Counted from the stretch's first letter, positions 35,229-44,664 are shown. The stretch is 52,107 bases of DNA from Spirosoma profusum (GCF_014699005.1 NZ_JACWZY010000041.1:1-52107); one strand, 5' to 3'. Numbers and translations are program-made. The notes: a model not told the origin generated them from the sequence alone.

Positions 35229-35888
35229 CAAAACTTGTGTCCCGTCGAACAACCTCACCAGCCGATGCGTGCGTTTGGCCATTTGTTCGTCGTGCGTAAC
35301 CATCACGATGGTAGCACCTTCGTCGTTGAGTTGCTGGAGAATGTTCATGATCTCATTTCCCATTCCGCTGTCGAGGTTGCCGGTTGGTTCGTCGGCCAGA
35401 ATGATGTCCGGGTTACCGACGATGGCGCGTGCAATGGCGACCCGTTGCTTCTGACCACCAGACAATTGCTTTGGAAAGTGCTTCATGCGATTGCCCAGAC
35501 CCACTTTCGTCAAAGCCTCTTTGGCGTACTCCTGGCGAGGTTTGCCGTTGGTAGATCGATAAAGCAGGGGTATCTCTACGTTATCCAGTACCGATAAATC
35601 ATTGATCAGGTGGAAACTCTGAAAGATGAATCCGATTTTCTGATTCCGCAGCCGCGCTAATTCCTTATCCCGATACTGCGTAACCGGCTGTCCATCAAGC
35701 TCGACAGTACCTTTCGACGGCTCATCGAGCAGACCCATTACGTTCAGCAACGTACTCTTGCCGCAGCCCGAAGGGCCCATAATTGACACAAACTCACCTT
35801 TCTGAATATCCAGATTGATGTTGTTAAGCGCCAGCGTTTCGATGGTGCTGGTCCGGTAAACTTTTTCGATGTTTTTGAGGTGTATCAT
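35226..35888 (-). CDS. MacB/LolD-type ABC ATPase
   Basis: The 220-residue ATPase shows Walker A GPSGCGKST, Q-loop FIFQSFHLI, signature LSGGQKQRVAIARA, Walker B IILADEPTGNLDS and switch His in VTHDEQMA. The sequence and length fit the MacB/LolD subfamily that powers FtsX-type permeases for export across the outer membrane through a TolC-like channel. A longer frame from 35945 lies within the spacer and is rejected. It precedes the two permeases. Confidence 0.95.
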   Translation of the reverse strand: MIHLKNIEKVYRTSTIETLALNNINLDIQKGEFVSIMGPSGCGKSTLLNVMGLLDEPSKGTVELDGQPVTQYRDKELARLRNQKIGFIFQSFHLINDLSVLDNVEIPLLYRSTNGKPRQEYAKEALTKVGLGNRMKHFPKQLSGGQKQRVAIARAIVGNPDIILADEPTGNLDSGMGNEIMNILQQLNDEGATIVMVTHDEQMAKRTHRLVRLFDGTQVL

Positions 35889-35899
35889 GGCATTGGGGT

Positions 35900-35965
35900 G
35901 AGGGCATGGGGCATAAGATTTGGTTTGGAAGCTGGTTTTACCCAATGCCCCAAGCCTCTGCCCTC
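35900..35965. repeat. Hairpin spacer between TolC-like gene and ATPase
   Basis: GAGGGCATGGGGCAT (35900-35914) pairs with ATGCCCCA...TGCCCTC (35945-35965), with a six-base bulge. It fills the 79-base gap. Confidence 0.6.
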
Positions 35966-35967
35966 TG

Positions 35968-37422
35968 CTATTTTATTTTCTGGTTTGTTTCAAAATCGTA
36001 TAAGGTCAATAAACGGAGTGTGTAAAATGCCTGCCAATAGTCGCGGAGGGCGATGATGGCGTCGCGACGAGCGCGGTCTTTTTCCTGCGTAGCAATACCT
36101 AAGTCGGTTACACTCAGGTCGCCGAGTTTAAAACGATCCTGCGCGATCTGATAGCGGCTCTGGCCAATCTGATCGGCTTTTTCGGTTAGTGTAACCTGCT
36201 GACGTAGCATCTGAAGCAATGTAACCTGCGTGAAAATTTCCTGCTCAAAGGTGAGTTTGTCCTGTTCGACAGTCTGCTGGGTTAGCTCACGATTCGCTTT
36301 TGCGGTTTCAACTAATGCCTGCGCCCGCCCCCAGGTCATAATTGGCAGGGTAAACTGTAGTGATACGTACTCCCGATTCTGCGGACGGACGTAAACATCG
36401 CCCAGATTCGGCCCCTGATTCGACAGACCGTATCCAGCAACCAACGTAGCATTCAGACCATTATTTTTACGCGCTTTTTCGAGGTCGCGTTCAGCTTCCA
36501 GCAGTCGCCGACGGAAGCCGATGGCGCTGGATCGATTGGCAACGGCTTCGTCAAGCGCCTGCCGAACGTTGACGGTCAGCATGGGTAACTGATTGGGAAT
36601 CGCCAGTCTGAGCGGTTGCAATTGAGCGGTATCGCGCATACCCGCAAATGATTTCAGACGTAACGTAGCCACAGCTTCCGTCTGACGGGCCGACGCCAAA
36701 TCTTTCTCGGCATTCAATACGCTCAATTGCAGTTGCAGCAAGTCGTTCTGCGAAATCTTGCCCAGATCGAGTTTGTGTAGAGCAATGTGGTACAACGTAT
36801 CATTATTAACACGATTGGTTTCAGCAATTTGTAGATTCACCTGAGCCACCAGCAAATCAAAATACAACGTAGTGGCCGATAGCGAAACCTGTTCGCGAGC
36901 TTCCAGCGATTGCTGATTGCCTTCGGTGTATAACAGAGGCTGAATTTTTCGATCCCAGCGCATCGGGTTGAACTGAAACAGCGGCTGATTCAACCCGATC
37001 CCGAACGGAATACCATTATACAGCGTGTTTCCCTGAATGAAATTATCGAATCGCTGAAGTTGCTTTTGCACAAAAACGGTTCCGCCCGTTGGTGCAATCG
37101 ACTGACTCAGTGATAAAGTCAACGTCGAGTTATTATACGACACGGGTTCAAACTGAATGTTTCCATCGGGTTGTATCACCTGTATGTACGACCGGGTAAA
37201 GTTGGGCAACGTACCATCCAGACTCAATTGAGGCCGAAACTGCGCCAGAAATGAGCGGTACTGCCAGTAGTTTGTACGTAACTGCGTACTGGCTCGCTTG
37301 GCCGCTACCGACTGATTCTGCGCTAGTTGCAATACTTCGTTCAACGTAATATTCTGCGTTTGTCCGAAACTCGTTTCGCCAGCCAGCCACAAACCGAGAA
37401 ATAAAAAATAGAAGCGGTTCAT
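35968..37422 (-). CDS. TolC-family outer-membrane channel protein
   Basis: The 484-residue protein has a signal peptide (to about residue 20, SFGQ) and the two outer-membrane efflux domains of TolC, each with long amphipathic helices (about 25-230 and 255-470). Examples are LNEVLQLAQNQSVAAKRA near the start and LLQMLRQQVTLTEKADQI near the end. It would form the trimeric exit duct for the MacB-like pump. It begins five bases after the membrane-fusion gene. Confidence 0.9.
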   Translation of the reverse strand: MNRFYFLFLGLWLAGETSFGQTQNITLNEVLQLAQNQSVAAKRASTQLRTNYWQYRSFLAQFRPQLSLDGTLPNFTRSYIQVIQPDGNIQFEPVSYNNSTLTLSLSQSIAPTGGTVFVQKQLQRFDNFIQGNTLYNGIPFGIGLNQPLFQFNPMRWDRKIQPLLYTEGNQQSLEAREQVSLSATTLYFDLLVAQVNLQIAETNRVNNDTLYHIALHKLDLGKISQNDLLQLQLSVLNAEKDLASARQTEAVATLRLKSFAGMRDTAQLQPLRLAIPNQLPMLTVNVRQALDEAVANRSSAIGFRRRLLEAERDLEKARKNNGLNATLVAGYGLSNQGPNLGDVYVRPQNREYVSLQFTLPIMTWGRAQALVETAKANRELTQQTVEQDKLTFEQEIFTQVTLLQMLRQQVTLTEKADQIGQSRYQIAQDRFKLGDLSVTDLGIATQEKDRARRDAIIALRDYWQAFYTLRLLTLYDFETNQKIK

Positions 37423-37427
37423 AACGG

Positions 37428-38690
37428 TCAGGGTTTCTTCGGGTCAATCGTGATTTCTTCCAGGTTTTCATACTCACTCAGGTCGGTCAGGATAACCTGT
37501 TCGCCCGCCTGTAACCCCTGCTTGATCTCCACAAAATCGAAGTTGGTCAGACCAATCGTTACTTCTCGTCGTTGTGCTACGTTGCTGCCTTTGGGCAATA
37601 CATAGACGTATTGTTTATGCTTACCCTTAAACGTCGGCCCGTTTGCTACCCGAACCGCTTCCGCAACCCGATCGGTGATAACAAATACGTCAACTTTCAT
37701 ATTCGGACGTAACGATGCGTGGTGGCTGTTATCGAGCTGAACGACAAACTGTACGACCCCATTTTTGACGGCGGGTTTTACCTGAGAAATTTGTCCGCGC
37801 AGGTTCGTTTCGTTCACCTTAATTATGACGGGCAGACCAGCTTTTACCTGACTGGCGTACACATCGGAACAGGAAGCTTCAATTCGAAAACTACCCAAAT
37901 CAGCCAGTTTAGCCAGTATTTCGCCTTCATTTACCGATGAACCGATGTTCTCATTCACCCACGTAAGCACGCCGGGTCGGTCGGCGATGATATTAGCCTG
38001 TTTTAGTTTGTGATCCAGTTCTTTCAGGTTTTTTTCTTCAATCTGCGCCTGGAGTGTTGTTTCGCGCAGACTCGCCCCCATCGACTGTCGGTTGTAAACC
38101 AGATCATTCTCTAGTTGCTTTTTTTCCAATTCAGCAACACGTAGTAAATTTTCGGCGCGGGTTACGTCTTCGCCGGTGCTCCCTCCCACTTTCTGCAATC
38201 GTCGAGCCCCTTCTACGTCGGCTTTTAATTTATTGATATTGAGCTGTTTGATCTGATCGTTAACCTCGGCATCGTAGAGGCTTTTGTTGAGCTTCATGCG
38301 TAGTTGATCGATTCCATTACGTTTCAGCGCCAGTTGATCAGCGATTTTTTCCCGCTCAATTTCAGACAGTGATTTGTCGAGATCGAGAATGGGTTGGCCG
38401 GGTTTTAAAGACGTACCGGGTAAGAGTAAAATTCGCCGAATGCTGGCCCGGATTGGGCTGGTGATGATTTGCTCGAAAGCTGGAATAACTTCGCCTGTTG
38501 CGTTCAACGAGTTTTCGACGGGGCCGGTCTCCGCTACGGCCATCCGAATTCGGCTCGATTCAACCGACGTTTTAAGTGCGTTTCTTGCCCACAGCAACAT
38601 AACCACAAGCCCCACTACGATCAGTACTCCGATCAGTAGGCTTCGGTTACGGCTTCGATTGGCTATCTCTGGGGCAAGTTCCTTATCCAT
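37428..38690 (-). CDS. HlyD/MacA-type membrane-fusion protein
   Basis: The 420-residue adaptor has one N-terminal membrane helix (about 18-36), a split lipoyl domain (LNATGEVIPAFEQII and the matching IADRPGVLTWVNENIGSSV) around a coiled coil (about 100-235), then beta-barrel and membrane-proximal domains. It would join the inner-membrane permeases to the TolC-like channel. It is the first gene of the leftward block, and a sigma-54-like promoter and an inverted repeat lie upstream. Confidence 0.92.
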   Translation of the reverse strand: MDKELAPEIANRSRNRSLLIGVLIVVGLVVMLLWARNALKTSVESSRIRMAVAETGPVENSLNATGEVIPAFEQIITSPIRASIRRILLLPGTSLKPGQPILDLDKSLSEIEREKIADQLALKRNGIDQLRMKLNKSLYDAEVNDQIKQLNINKLKADVEGARRLQKVGGSTGEDVTRAENLLRVAELEKKQLENDLVYNRQSMGASLRETTLQAQIEEKNLKELDHKLKQANIIADRPGVLTWVNENIGSSVNEGEILAKLADLGSFRIEASCSDVYASQVKAGLPVIIKVNETNLRGQISQVKPAVKNGVVQFVVQLDNSHHASLRPNMKVDVFVITDRVAEAVRVANGPTFKGKHKQYVYVLPKGSNVAQRREVTIGLTNFDFVEIKQGLQAGEQVILTDLSEYENLEEITIDPKKP

Positions 38691-38719
38691 TTTCTCTATT
38701 GTTATTCACAGAGAATAAA

Positions 38720-38735
38720 GCCAAACGACGTGCCA
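38720..38735 (-). promoter_or_regulatory. Sigma-54-like promoter of the export operon
   Basis: On the bottom strand TGGCACG (the full -24 block), TCGT, then TTGGC resembles the consensus TGGCACG-N4-TTGCA, with the GC of the -12 box changed to GG. The start codon of the first gene is about 30 bases downstream. The operon encodes an NtrC-type activator, which makes this call more likely. Confidence 0.5.
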
Positions 38736-38785
38736 GTACGTAACAGCCTATTTATCAAATAACTAGTTCAAACTATACTACTAAA

Positions 38786-38807
38786 ATCTGTGCAAAATCG
38801 CACAGAT
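38786..38807. promoter_or_regulatory. Inverted repeat, possible enhancer of the sigma-54 regulator
   Basis: ATCTGTGC (38786-38793), AAAATC, GCACAGAT (38800-38807) is a perfect 8-bp dyad. Its centre is about 60 bases upstream of the -24 element, within the range in which NtrC-type activators bind. Confidence 0.5.
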
Positions 38808-38944
38808 CGTTACGTTATCGAACAAGTTACCCTAAAGGAAATTAGTCAATCAGAATTATTTTCAAGCTGAAAGCTGCGTGTGCTTCCGAATGCTTTTCGT
38901 ACCTTTTTAGCTTCTATTTATCCATAATCGGTATTTTCTTAAAA

Positions 38945-41233
38945 ATGACTAAAGTTATCCTCTTCGTTCTTTTTCAGTTTTTTGCTTTCCTTTCTTTCGC
39001 CCAGCCAAATTTGGTCCCTTACGTTCACCCGTTGATTGGCACGGAAAAAATGGGGCATACGTTTCCTGGCGCGACCGTCCCGTTTGGAGCCGTTCAGCTT
39101 AGTCCCGATTCGGATACGTTGTCGTATGAATTCAATGGCAAATACAACGGTGATGTGTATCGTTACTGTGCTGGATATAAATACGAAGACAAGACGATTG
39201 TTGGTTTTAGTCACACGCACTTTAGCGGAACGGGCCACTCCGACCTCGGCGATTTCCTGATTATGCCTACGCAAGGCGCTCTGCAACTAAATCCGGGCGT
39301 CGCGTCGAATCCGAAAAGTGGGTATCGGTCAGCGTTTTCACACGCTAATGAAGTGGCCGAAGCGGGTTATTACAAAGTTAAACTCGACGACCATAACATT
39401 CTGGCCGAACTGACGGCATCTAATCGGGTTGGTTTCCATCAGTATACGTTTCCAAAATCCGACCAGTCGCACGTGATTCTGGATTTGATGCACGGCATTT
39501 ACAACTACGACGATAAGGTCGTCTGGACGTATGTGCGCGTCGTGAATGATACGTTGATTACGGGTTATCGACAAACCAACGGCTGGGCACGCACCCGAAC
39601 GGTGTATTTCGCGCTGTCGTTCTCGAAGCCATTTAAAGCATACGGCCAGCAAAGTCAGGATAAACCACAGGTATACAAGGGTTTCTGGCGAAAATTCGAC
39701 CAGACCCGCAATTTCCCGGAAATCGCAGGTAAGCGGATTCGCATGTATTTCGATTTCGCTACGCAGGAAGGCGAGAAAATTAAACTCAAGATGGCCATCT
39801 CGCCGGTAAGTCAGGAGAATGCGCTGGCGAATATGCAGACCGAAGTTCCGCACTGGAATTTTGAGCAGGTTAAAACACAAGCGCAGACCGCCTGGAACCG
39901 GGAATTGTCTAAAATTCAGATTGATGCGTCTGAACCCGACAAGGTCAATTTCTATACGTCGCTTTACCATACGTTCGTAAACCCAACGACCTATATGGAT
40001 GTCAATGGACAATATAAAGGGCTAGACCAGAATGTTCATCAGGCCAACGGATTCACCAATTACACGACCTTTTCGCTTTGGGATACGTATCGCGCCCTGC
40101 ATCCCTTTTTCAATCTGATCCAACCGGCACGTAACAACGATATGGTACAGTCGATGCTTACCCATTACGACCAAAGTCCGTTGAAAATGCTGCCGATCTG
40201 GTCGCACTACGCCAACGACAACTGGTGCATGAGCGGCTACCATAGCGTATCGGTATTGGCCGACGCCATCATCAAAGGTGTTTTCAAAGGCGATGCCCAG
40301 AAAGCCCTGAATGCCTGCATTGCTACGTCCAATCACCGTGATTATGAAGGCATTGGCGAGTACATCGATAAAGGATACATTGCAGCTACGTCCAATAGTA
40401 CGTCGGTTTCCAATACGTTAGAATACGCCTACGATGATTGGTGCATTGCGCAACTGGCGAAGAAACTAAATCGGCAGGATGTGTACGAAATGTATCAAAA
40501 ACGCGCCCAGAACTGGCAGAACGTATACGACAAATCCATCGGGTTCATGCGTCCCCGGCTGGCCGATGGTACGTTCAAATCGGAATTCGATGTGCACAGC
40601 ACACACGGACAGGGATTTATCGAAGGTAACTCCTGGAACTTTAGTTTTTTTGTGCCCCAAGATCCCGCTACGTTGGTACAGTATATGGGCGGGCCGAAGA
40701 AATTTGCCACCCGTCTTGATACGTTGTTCGCAATGAATTTACCTGACATGTTTTTCGCTGAAACTGAAGACATTACACGCGAAGGTATCATTGGTGGGTA
40801 CATCCACGGCAACGAACCAGCGCACCACGTAGCGTATCTGTACAATTGGACCGGGCAGCCCTGGAAAACGCAGGAGCGTATCCGCATGATTCTCAAGATG
40901 CAGTACAAACCCACACCAGACGGTCTGGGCGGGAACGACGACTGTGGGCAAATGAGCGCTTGGTATCTGTTTTCGTCGATGGGTTTTTACCCCGTAGTGC
41001 CTGGTTCGGAAGAATATTCCTTAGGCAGTCCTTCCGTAAAAAATGCGCAGATTAAACTCGAAAATGGCCAAACGTTTATAGTTGAAGCCATTAATCAGAG
41101 CGATCAGAATGTATATGTTCAGAAAGTGCTACTGAATGGACAGCCTTTAGCAAAACCTACCATTACCCATTCTGACATTCTAAAGGGCGGGAAATTAACG
41201 TTTTATATGTCAGCAAAGCCGATGAAGAAGTAA
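38945..41233 (+). CDS. GH92 alpha-mannosidase
   Basis: GH92 enzymes are exo-acting, calcium-dependent alpha-mannosidases that trim mannose from N-glycans or yeast mannan. The 762-residue product has a signal peptide (to about residue 19, FAQP). It has the N-terminal landmark NLVPYVHPLIGTEKMGHTFP, the catalytic region with GGNDDCGQMSAWYLFSSMG near residue 660, and the typical segment GYKYEDKTIVGFSHTHFSG (residues about 78-96). Length is normal. The gene diverges from the export operon and precedes the sialidase-fold gene. Confidence 0.95.
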   Translation: MTKVILFVLFQFFAFLSFAQPNLVPYVHPLIGTEKMGHTFPGATVPFGAVQLSPDSDTLSYEFNGKYNGDVYRYCAGYKYEDKTIVGFSHTHFSGTGHSDLGDFLIMPTQGALQLNPGVASNPKSGYRSAFSHANEVAEAGYYKVKLDDHNILAELTASNRVGFHQYTFPKSDQSHVILDLMHGIYNYDDKVVWTYVRVVNDTLITGYRQTNGWARTRTVYFALSFSKPFKAYGQQSQDKPQVYKGFWRKFDQTRNFPEIAGKRIRMYFDFATQEGEKIKLKMAISPVSQENALANMQTEVPHWNFEQVKTQAQTAWNRELSKIQIDASEPDKVNFYTSLYHTFVNPTTYMDVNGQYKGLDQNVHQANGFTNYTTFSLWDTYRALHPFFNLIQPARNNDMVQSMLTHYDQSPLKMLPIWSHYANDNWCMSGYHSVSVLADAIIKGVFKGDAQKALNACIATSNHRDYEGIGEYIDKGYIAATSNSTSVSNTLEYAYDDWCIAQLAKKLNRQDVYEMYQKRAQNWQNVYDKSIGFMRPRLADGTFKSEFDVHSTHGQGFIEGNSWNFSFFVPQDPATLVQYMGGPKKFATRLDTLFAMNLPDMFFAETEDITREGIIGGYIHGNEPAHHVAYLYNWTGQPWKTQERIRMILKMQYKPTPDGLGGNDDCGQMSAWYLFSSMGFYPVVPGSEEYSLGSPSVKNAQIKLENGQTFIVEAINQSDQNVYVQKVLLNGQPLAKPTITHSDILKGGKLTFYMSAKPMKK

Positions 41234-41319
41234 TACGGTACTAGAAATAAGCTTTGCTATAAAACTGTTTTAGCCCCTTCATTTATCAACCATATTATTA
41301 AGAATCTTACTAAATAAAG

Positions 41320-41349
41320 TTTGAAGTCTCTTTTCAACGTGTACTTTTG
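41320..41349 (+). promoter_or_regulatory. Bacteroidota-type promoter
   Basis: TTTG (41320-41323), an 18-base gap and TACTTTTG (41342-41349) match the -33/-7 pattern closely. Transcription would start near 41355, leaving a leader of about 65 bases before the sialidase-fold gene. Confidence 0.65.
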
Positions 41350-41419
41350 TAATCTAACGTTAGCTATAACTCGCTGACAGGTAATTAGAAAATCAAAAAA
41401 TTACGCGTTCAATAAAGAC

Positions 41420-42676
41420 ATGAGAACGATTTTCAAATCTATGCTAGTAGGTGGCTGGCTACTTCTCTTAGGAACCGTCAGTTACGCAACCACCGGCAAT
41501 TTTAGTGATACAACCCGCGCCTATGCTGTTCCGACGCTGGCGAAAACGTCGAAAGGTAACGTAGCACTATCATGGACCGAAAAAGACAAAGATGGTACTA
41601 CGTTCTTTTACTGGGCCGAATCGACTGATAAAGGCAAAACGTTTGGCGATAAAAAGCTGATTTATTCTGCCGTTGGTCTGGGAAGTTCCCGACTCATGCG
41701 CCCGAAACTGTTGTTCAAAAAAGATGGCTCTATCGTGGCCGTATTTGCCGCTCCCGGTACGTCGGTTAACGCTCCAACGGCTTCTGCTCAGTCGGGTCAT
41801 GATCATGGTGATGCTCATGCTGGCCATAGCAGTGCGCCAAAATCAGGAGGTCGTCCATCGGATTTGCAAATCGTGTACAGCGTCTCGAAAGATGGCAATA
41901 CCTGGAGCCAGCCTGCACCCGTTCATGCGGATAAAACACCAAATACAGTACGTGGTTTCTTTGACGCTACGTTATTAGCCAATGACGAAGTTGCTGTTGC
42001 TTACCTGAACGACATTCCCGGTAAGGCTCACGAGCGGGATTTAAAATTCGTTACGTCGAAGGGCGGCAAGTTTGGCGACGTAAAAACCCTCGACCCATTC
42101 ACCTGCGACTGCTGCAATATCAGCTTATTGGTCGATAACAAAGGCGCGCTGAATCTATACTACCGTGAGAATCAGGAGAATATTCGCGATATTTATAAGA
42201 TGATCTCGACGGATAATGGCGCTACGTTCACCAAAGCAGAAAACCTCTTTGCCGATAACTGGAAAGTTAACGGGTGCCCCCACTCTGGCCCAACATCCAG
42301 CGCCAGTTCGGCTGGAAATCTGATTGCCTGGACTTCAGGTACGACTGATTCGCCAGGTATTCGAGTGGTTACGCAGCAGGGTAAACGGCTGTTTGTACTG
42401 GACGATCAATCAGCGAAAAACGCGTTTCTGGCATCGGCCCCAAAATCGGCGGTTCTGCTGTGGGAACAAAATCAGGCTTTGGAAACAGGACTGACTTCGG
42501 TCATCGCCTACAAACACATTACGTCGGATCAAAATCCGGCAACACAGTTTGTTAAAAACGCTATCAGCGGCACAAACGCAACGGGTATCGTTATTGACAA
42601 TCAACTAATTGTGGCCTACGAAGTCAAAAAAGCCAACAACAAAAACGGGGTAAGTGTAGCGCAGACAGAACTATAA
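41420..42676 (+). CDS. Sialidase-fold exported protein with CxCC, CPH and His-rich motifs
   Basis: The 418-residue product has a signal peptide (to about residue 23). It has at least three Asp-box-type turns (STDKGKTF, SKDGNTW, STDNGATF) of the sialidase beta-propeller, so database labels may say exo-alpha-sialidase. It also has DPFTCDCCNIS with Cys229, Cys231 and Cys232, CPHSGP with Cys286, Pro287 and His288, and a His-rich stretch SGHDHGDAHAGHSS near 125. These suggest metal binding, and the sialidase arginine triad is not evident to me. The paired CxCC/CPHxGP motifs recur in a propeller family I recall from other bacteria. It may bind or sense copper or another soft metal. Confidence 0.75.
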   Translation: MRTIFKSMLVGGWLLLLGTVSYATTGNFSDTTRAYAVPTLAKTSKGNVALSWTEKDKDGTTFFYWAESTDKGKTFGDKKLIYSAVGLGSSRLMRPKLLFKKDGSIVAVFAAPGTSVNAPTASAQSGHDHGDAHAGHSSAPKSGGRPSDLQIVYSVSKDGNTWSQPAPVHADKTPNTVRGFFDATLLANDEVAVAYLNDIPGKAHERDLKFVTSKGGKFGDVKTLDPFTCDCCNISLLVDNKGALNLYYRENQENIRDIYKMISTDNGATFTKAENLFADNWKVNGCPHSGPTSSASSAGNLIAWTSGTTDSPGIRVVTQQGKRLFVLDDQSAKNAFLASAPKSAVLLWEQNQALETGLTSVIAYKHITSDQNPATQFVKNAISGTNATGIVIDNQLIVAYEVKKANNKNGVSVAQTEL

Positions 42677-42682
42677 GTGTAC

Positions 42683-42737
42683 GATATATGAAGTATGAAG
42701 TATTGACTATTAGGACATACATCATACTTCATATATC
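42683..42737. terminator. Inverted repeat between convergent genes
   Basis: 21-base arms (42683-42703 and 42717-42737) pair with one mismatch in the gap between the sialidase-fold gene and the quinone oxidoreductase gene. The arm shares GATATATGAAGTATGA with the repeat near 19526. Confidence 0.8.
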
Positions 42738-42742
42738 CTAGT

Positions 42743-43726
42743 TTATTCTTCCTCTATCACCACAACCGCTTTTCCCACAATCTTCCGCTCCATCATATCG
42801 GTGAGGGCTTGCGGAGCTTCGGCCAGTGTATAGCGTTTCGAAATGTGGGGCGAAATTTTGCCTTCTGTCGCCCACATCGCCAGTGTCTGCATATTCTGTC
42901 GGTTTAAGGCTGGTTCTTTCTGAGTAAACATTCCCCAGAACACACCGACAATTGAACTGCCTTTGAGCAGCGCCAGATTCAGCGGAATTTTCGGAATATC
43001 ACCTCCGGCAAAGCCAACCACCAGATAGCGTCCTCGCCAGCCCAACGAACGAATTGCTGGCTCGGCCCATCGGTCGCCGACGGGGTCATACACTACGTCG
43101 ACGCCCTTACCTTCCGTGATTTCTTTGATACGTTCGCGTAGGTCTTCCGTCGTATAATTTATCAGGAACGTAGCGCCTTTCTCCTGACATACAGCCAGTT
43201 TCTCATCTGTTGAAGCGGCAGCGATCACCGTCGCGCCCATCAGTTTTCCCAGTTCAACGGCGGCCAGCCCTACCCCACCAGCGGCTCCCAACACCAGCAG
43301 TGTTTCGCCTTCTTTCAGTTGCGCCCGGTCTTTGAGGGCATGATAGGACGTACCAAATGCGTACAGCGTCGACGCGCCCGTTACGTAGTCCATACCATCG
43401 GGCAGCGGAATCGTAGCGCGTGCGTCTGCAACTCGTTCCTCGGCCAGCCCACCGTGCGTGCCGAACGTAAAGACACGGTCGCCGGGTTTAACGTGCGTAA
43501 CCCCAGCACCCATAGCCTTCACCACACCCGACGCTTCGCTGCCCGGCGAAAATGGCAGCACTGGCTTAAACTGATACATATTTCGGATCGTGAGCGTATC
43601 CGGAAAGTTCAGGCTACAGGCTTTCACCTGAATCAACACCTCACCGGGACCAGGCATTGGCGACGGTACGTCCTCAAGCGTGAGCGTATCAGGTAATCCG
43701 AATGCACGACATAGAATAGCTTTCAT
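42743..43726 (-). CDS. Zinc-free quinone oxidoreductase (MDR family)
   Basis: The 327-residue protein has the GroES-like N-domain of MDR enzymes and the NADP-binding motif GAAGGVGLAAVEL near residue 148. CSLNFPDTLTIRNMY and the segment PFSPGSEASGVV are typical of quinone oxidoreductase (Qor-type) members, and the catalytic zinc ligands of true alcohol dehydrogenases are missing. It would reduce a quinone or other enone with NADPH. It is nine bases downstream of the epimerase-like gene and probably in the same operon. Confidence 0.9.
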   Translation of the reverse strand: MKAILCRAFGLPDTLTLEDVPSPMPGPGEVLIQVKACSLNFPDTLTIRNMYQFKPVLPFSPGSEASGVVKAMGAGVTHVKPGDRVFTFGTHGGLAEERVADARATIPLPDGMDYVTGASTLYAFGTSYHALKDRAQLKEGETLLVLGAAGGVGLAAVELGKLMGATVIAAASTDEKLAVCQEKGATFLINYTTEDLRERIKEITEGKGVDVVYDPVGDRWAEPAIRSLGWRGRYLVVGFAGGDIPKIPLNLALLKGSSIVGVFWGMFTQKEPALNRQNMQTLAMWATEGKISPHISKRYTLAEAPQALTDMMERKIVGKAVVVIEEE

Positions 43727-43735
43727 ATACCTTGA

Positions 43736-44605
43736 CTATACATTATCGTATTTCGCCTGCATGGATTTAATAAATTTCAAACCATTTTCGGCGATGTCCC
43801 AAGGGTCGTTGTACTCGCGCCAGACGTTAATGGAATTGGCGAAATCAATATCATTACGTGTAAACGCTTCGATGGTCATCCAGCCCTTGTAGTTTATTTC
43901 GGCGAGGGTTCGGAACGTATCATCCCAGGGGATGTGACCAGCACCCGGTGTTCCCCGGTCGTTTTCGCTAATGTGAACGTGGGCCAGAACTGGAGCAATA
44001 GTACGTATCGCATCGGGGAATCGTTTCTCCTCCATATTGGCGTGGTGCGTATCAAACATCGCTCGCACGTTAGGATGATCGGTCAGGCGAATGAGATGCG
44101 CCAGTTGGTCCATCGTGTTGCACAGATAGCACTCAAATCGGTTGAGGGCTTCGGGTGTGAGCACGATACTGGCTTGTTTGGCATAATCGCCAACGGTGTT
44201 TAGCACTTCGGCACTGTGGGCGTATTCATCGGGTTGAGGCTCGCGTCGGCTGAACGTAGCGAATGCTGAGTGCATGGGTCCGCAGATTACCGTTGCGCCC
44301 ATCGCGTGCGCCCGATCGATGGCTCCTTTTAGAAAATCGACTGCCTGTGACCGAACGCTGGCTGACTCACTGGCCGGGTTTTCATCGGGCCCGACAACCA
44401 TGACCGTAGTACGTTGCAAACCCAGTTGATCAAGATGTTGCCCAAACTGGCGATAGGCTGCTACGTCCTGATTATCAATAAAACACTCGATGCCATCGTA
44501 ACCAATATTCTTTAGCCGTTCAGCAATCGGGTTCATTTTCTCCGAAATCGGCGCCGACCAGGCAAGTAAGTTAAAACCAACAGGACACGCGTTTGATAAA
44601 GACAT
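43736..44605 (-). CDS. Sugar isomerase/epimerase, D-tagatose/D-psicose 3-epimerase-like
   Basis: The 289-residue TIM-barrel protein shows the metal-binding set in order: Glu in TPEALNRFE, Asp in MFDTHHANME, His in HVHISENDRGTPGAGHIPWD and Glu in MTIEAFTRND. This pattern is that of ketose 3-epimerases (D-tagatose/D-psicose type), which epimerise free ketohexoses at C3 with a manganese or cobalt ion. The natural substrate here is unknown. It follows the SGNH-cytochrome gene and precedes the quinone oxidoreductase gene. Confidence 0.88.
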   Translation of the reverse strand: MSLSNACPVGFNLLAWSAPISEKMNPIAERLKNIGYDGIECFIDNQDVAAYRQFGQHLDQLGLQRTTVMVVGPDENPASESASVRSQAVDFLKGAIDRAHAMGATVICGPMHSAFATFSRREPQPDEYAHSAEVLNTVGDYAKQASIVLTPEALNRFECYLCNTMDQLAHLIRLTDHPNVRAMFDTHHANMEEKRFPDAIRTIAPVLAHVHISENDRGTPGAGHIPWDDTFRTLAEINYKGWMTIEAFTRNDIDFANSINVWREYNDPWDIAENGLKFIKSMQAKYDNV

Positions 44606-44652
44606 AAAAGCAATAAATAAGGGTAAAGCGATGAAGTATACTACGTATCAGG

Positions 44653-44664
44653 TGATACGTATCA
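44653..44664. repeat. 12-bp palindrome containing the stop of the upstream gene
   Basis: TGATACGTATCA is perfectly symmetrical; its last three bases are the stop codon (read leftward) of the SGNH-cytochrome gene. A partial copy TACGTATCA precedes it at 44643. It is a small example of the spacer class. Confidence 0.6.

Noticed and set aside
38786..38807. The dyad read as a -24/-12 promoter
   Set aside because: The TTGCA part fits, but no GG dinucleotide is present at the required distance; it is better viewed as a binding site.
41420..42676. Plain sialidase annotation
   Set aside because: Asp-box turns show the fold, but the arginine triad and catalytic Tyr/Asp are not apparent, while metal-type motifs are.
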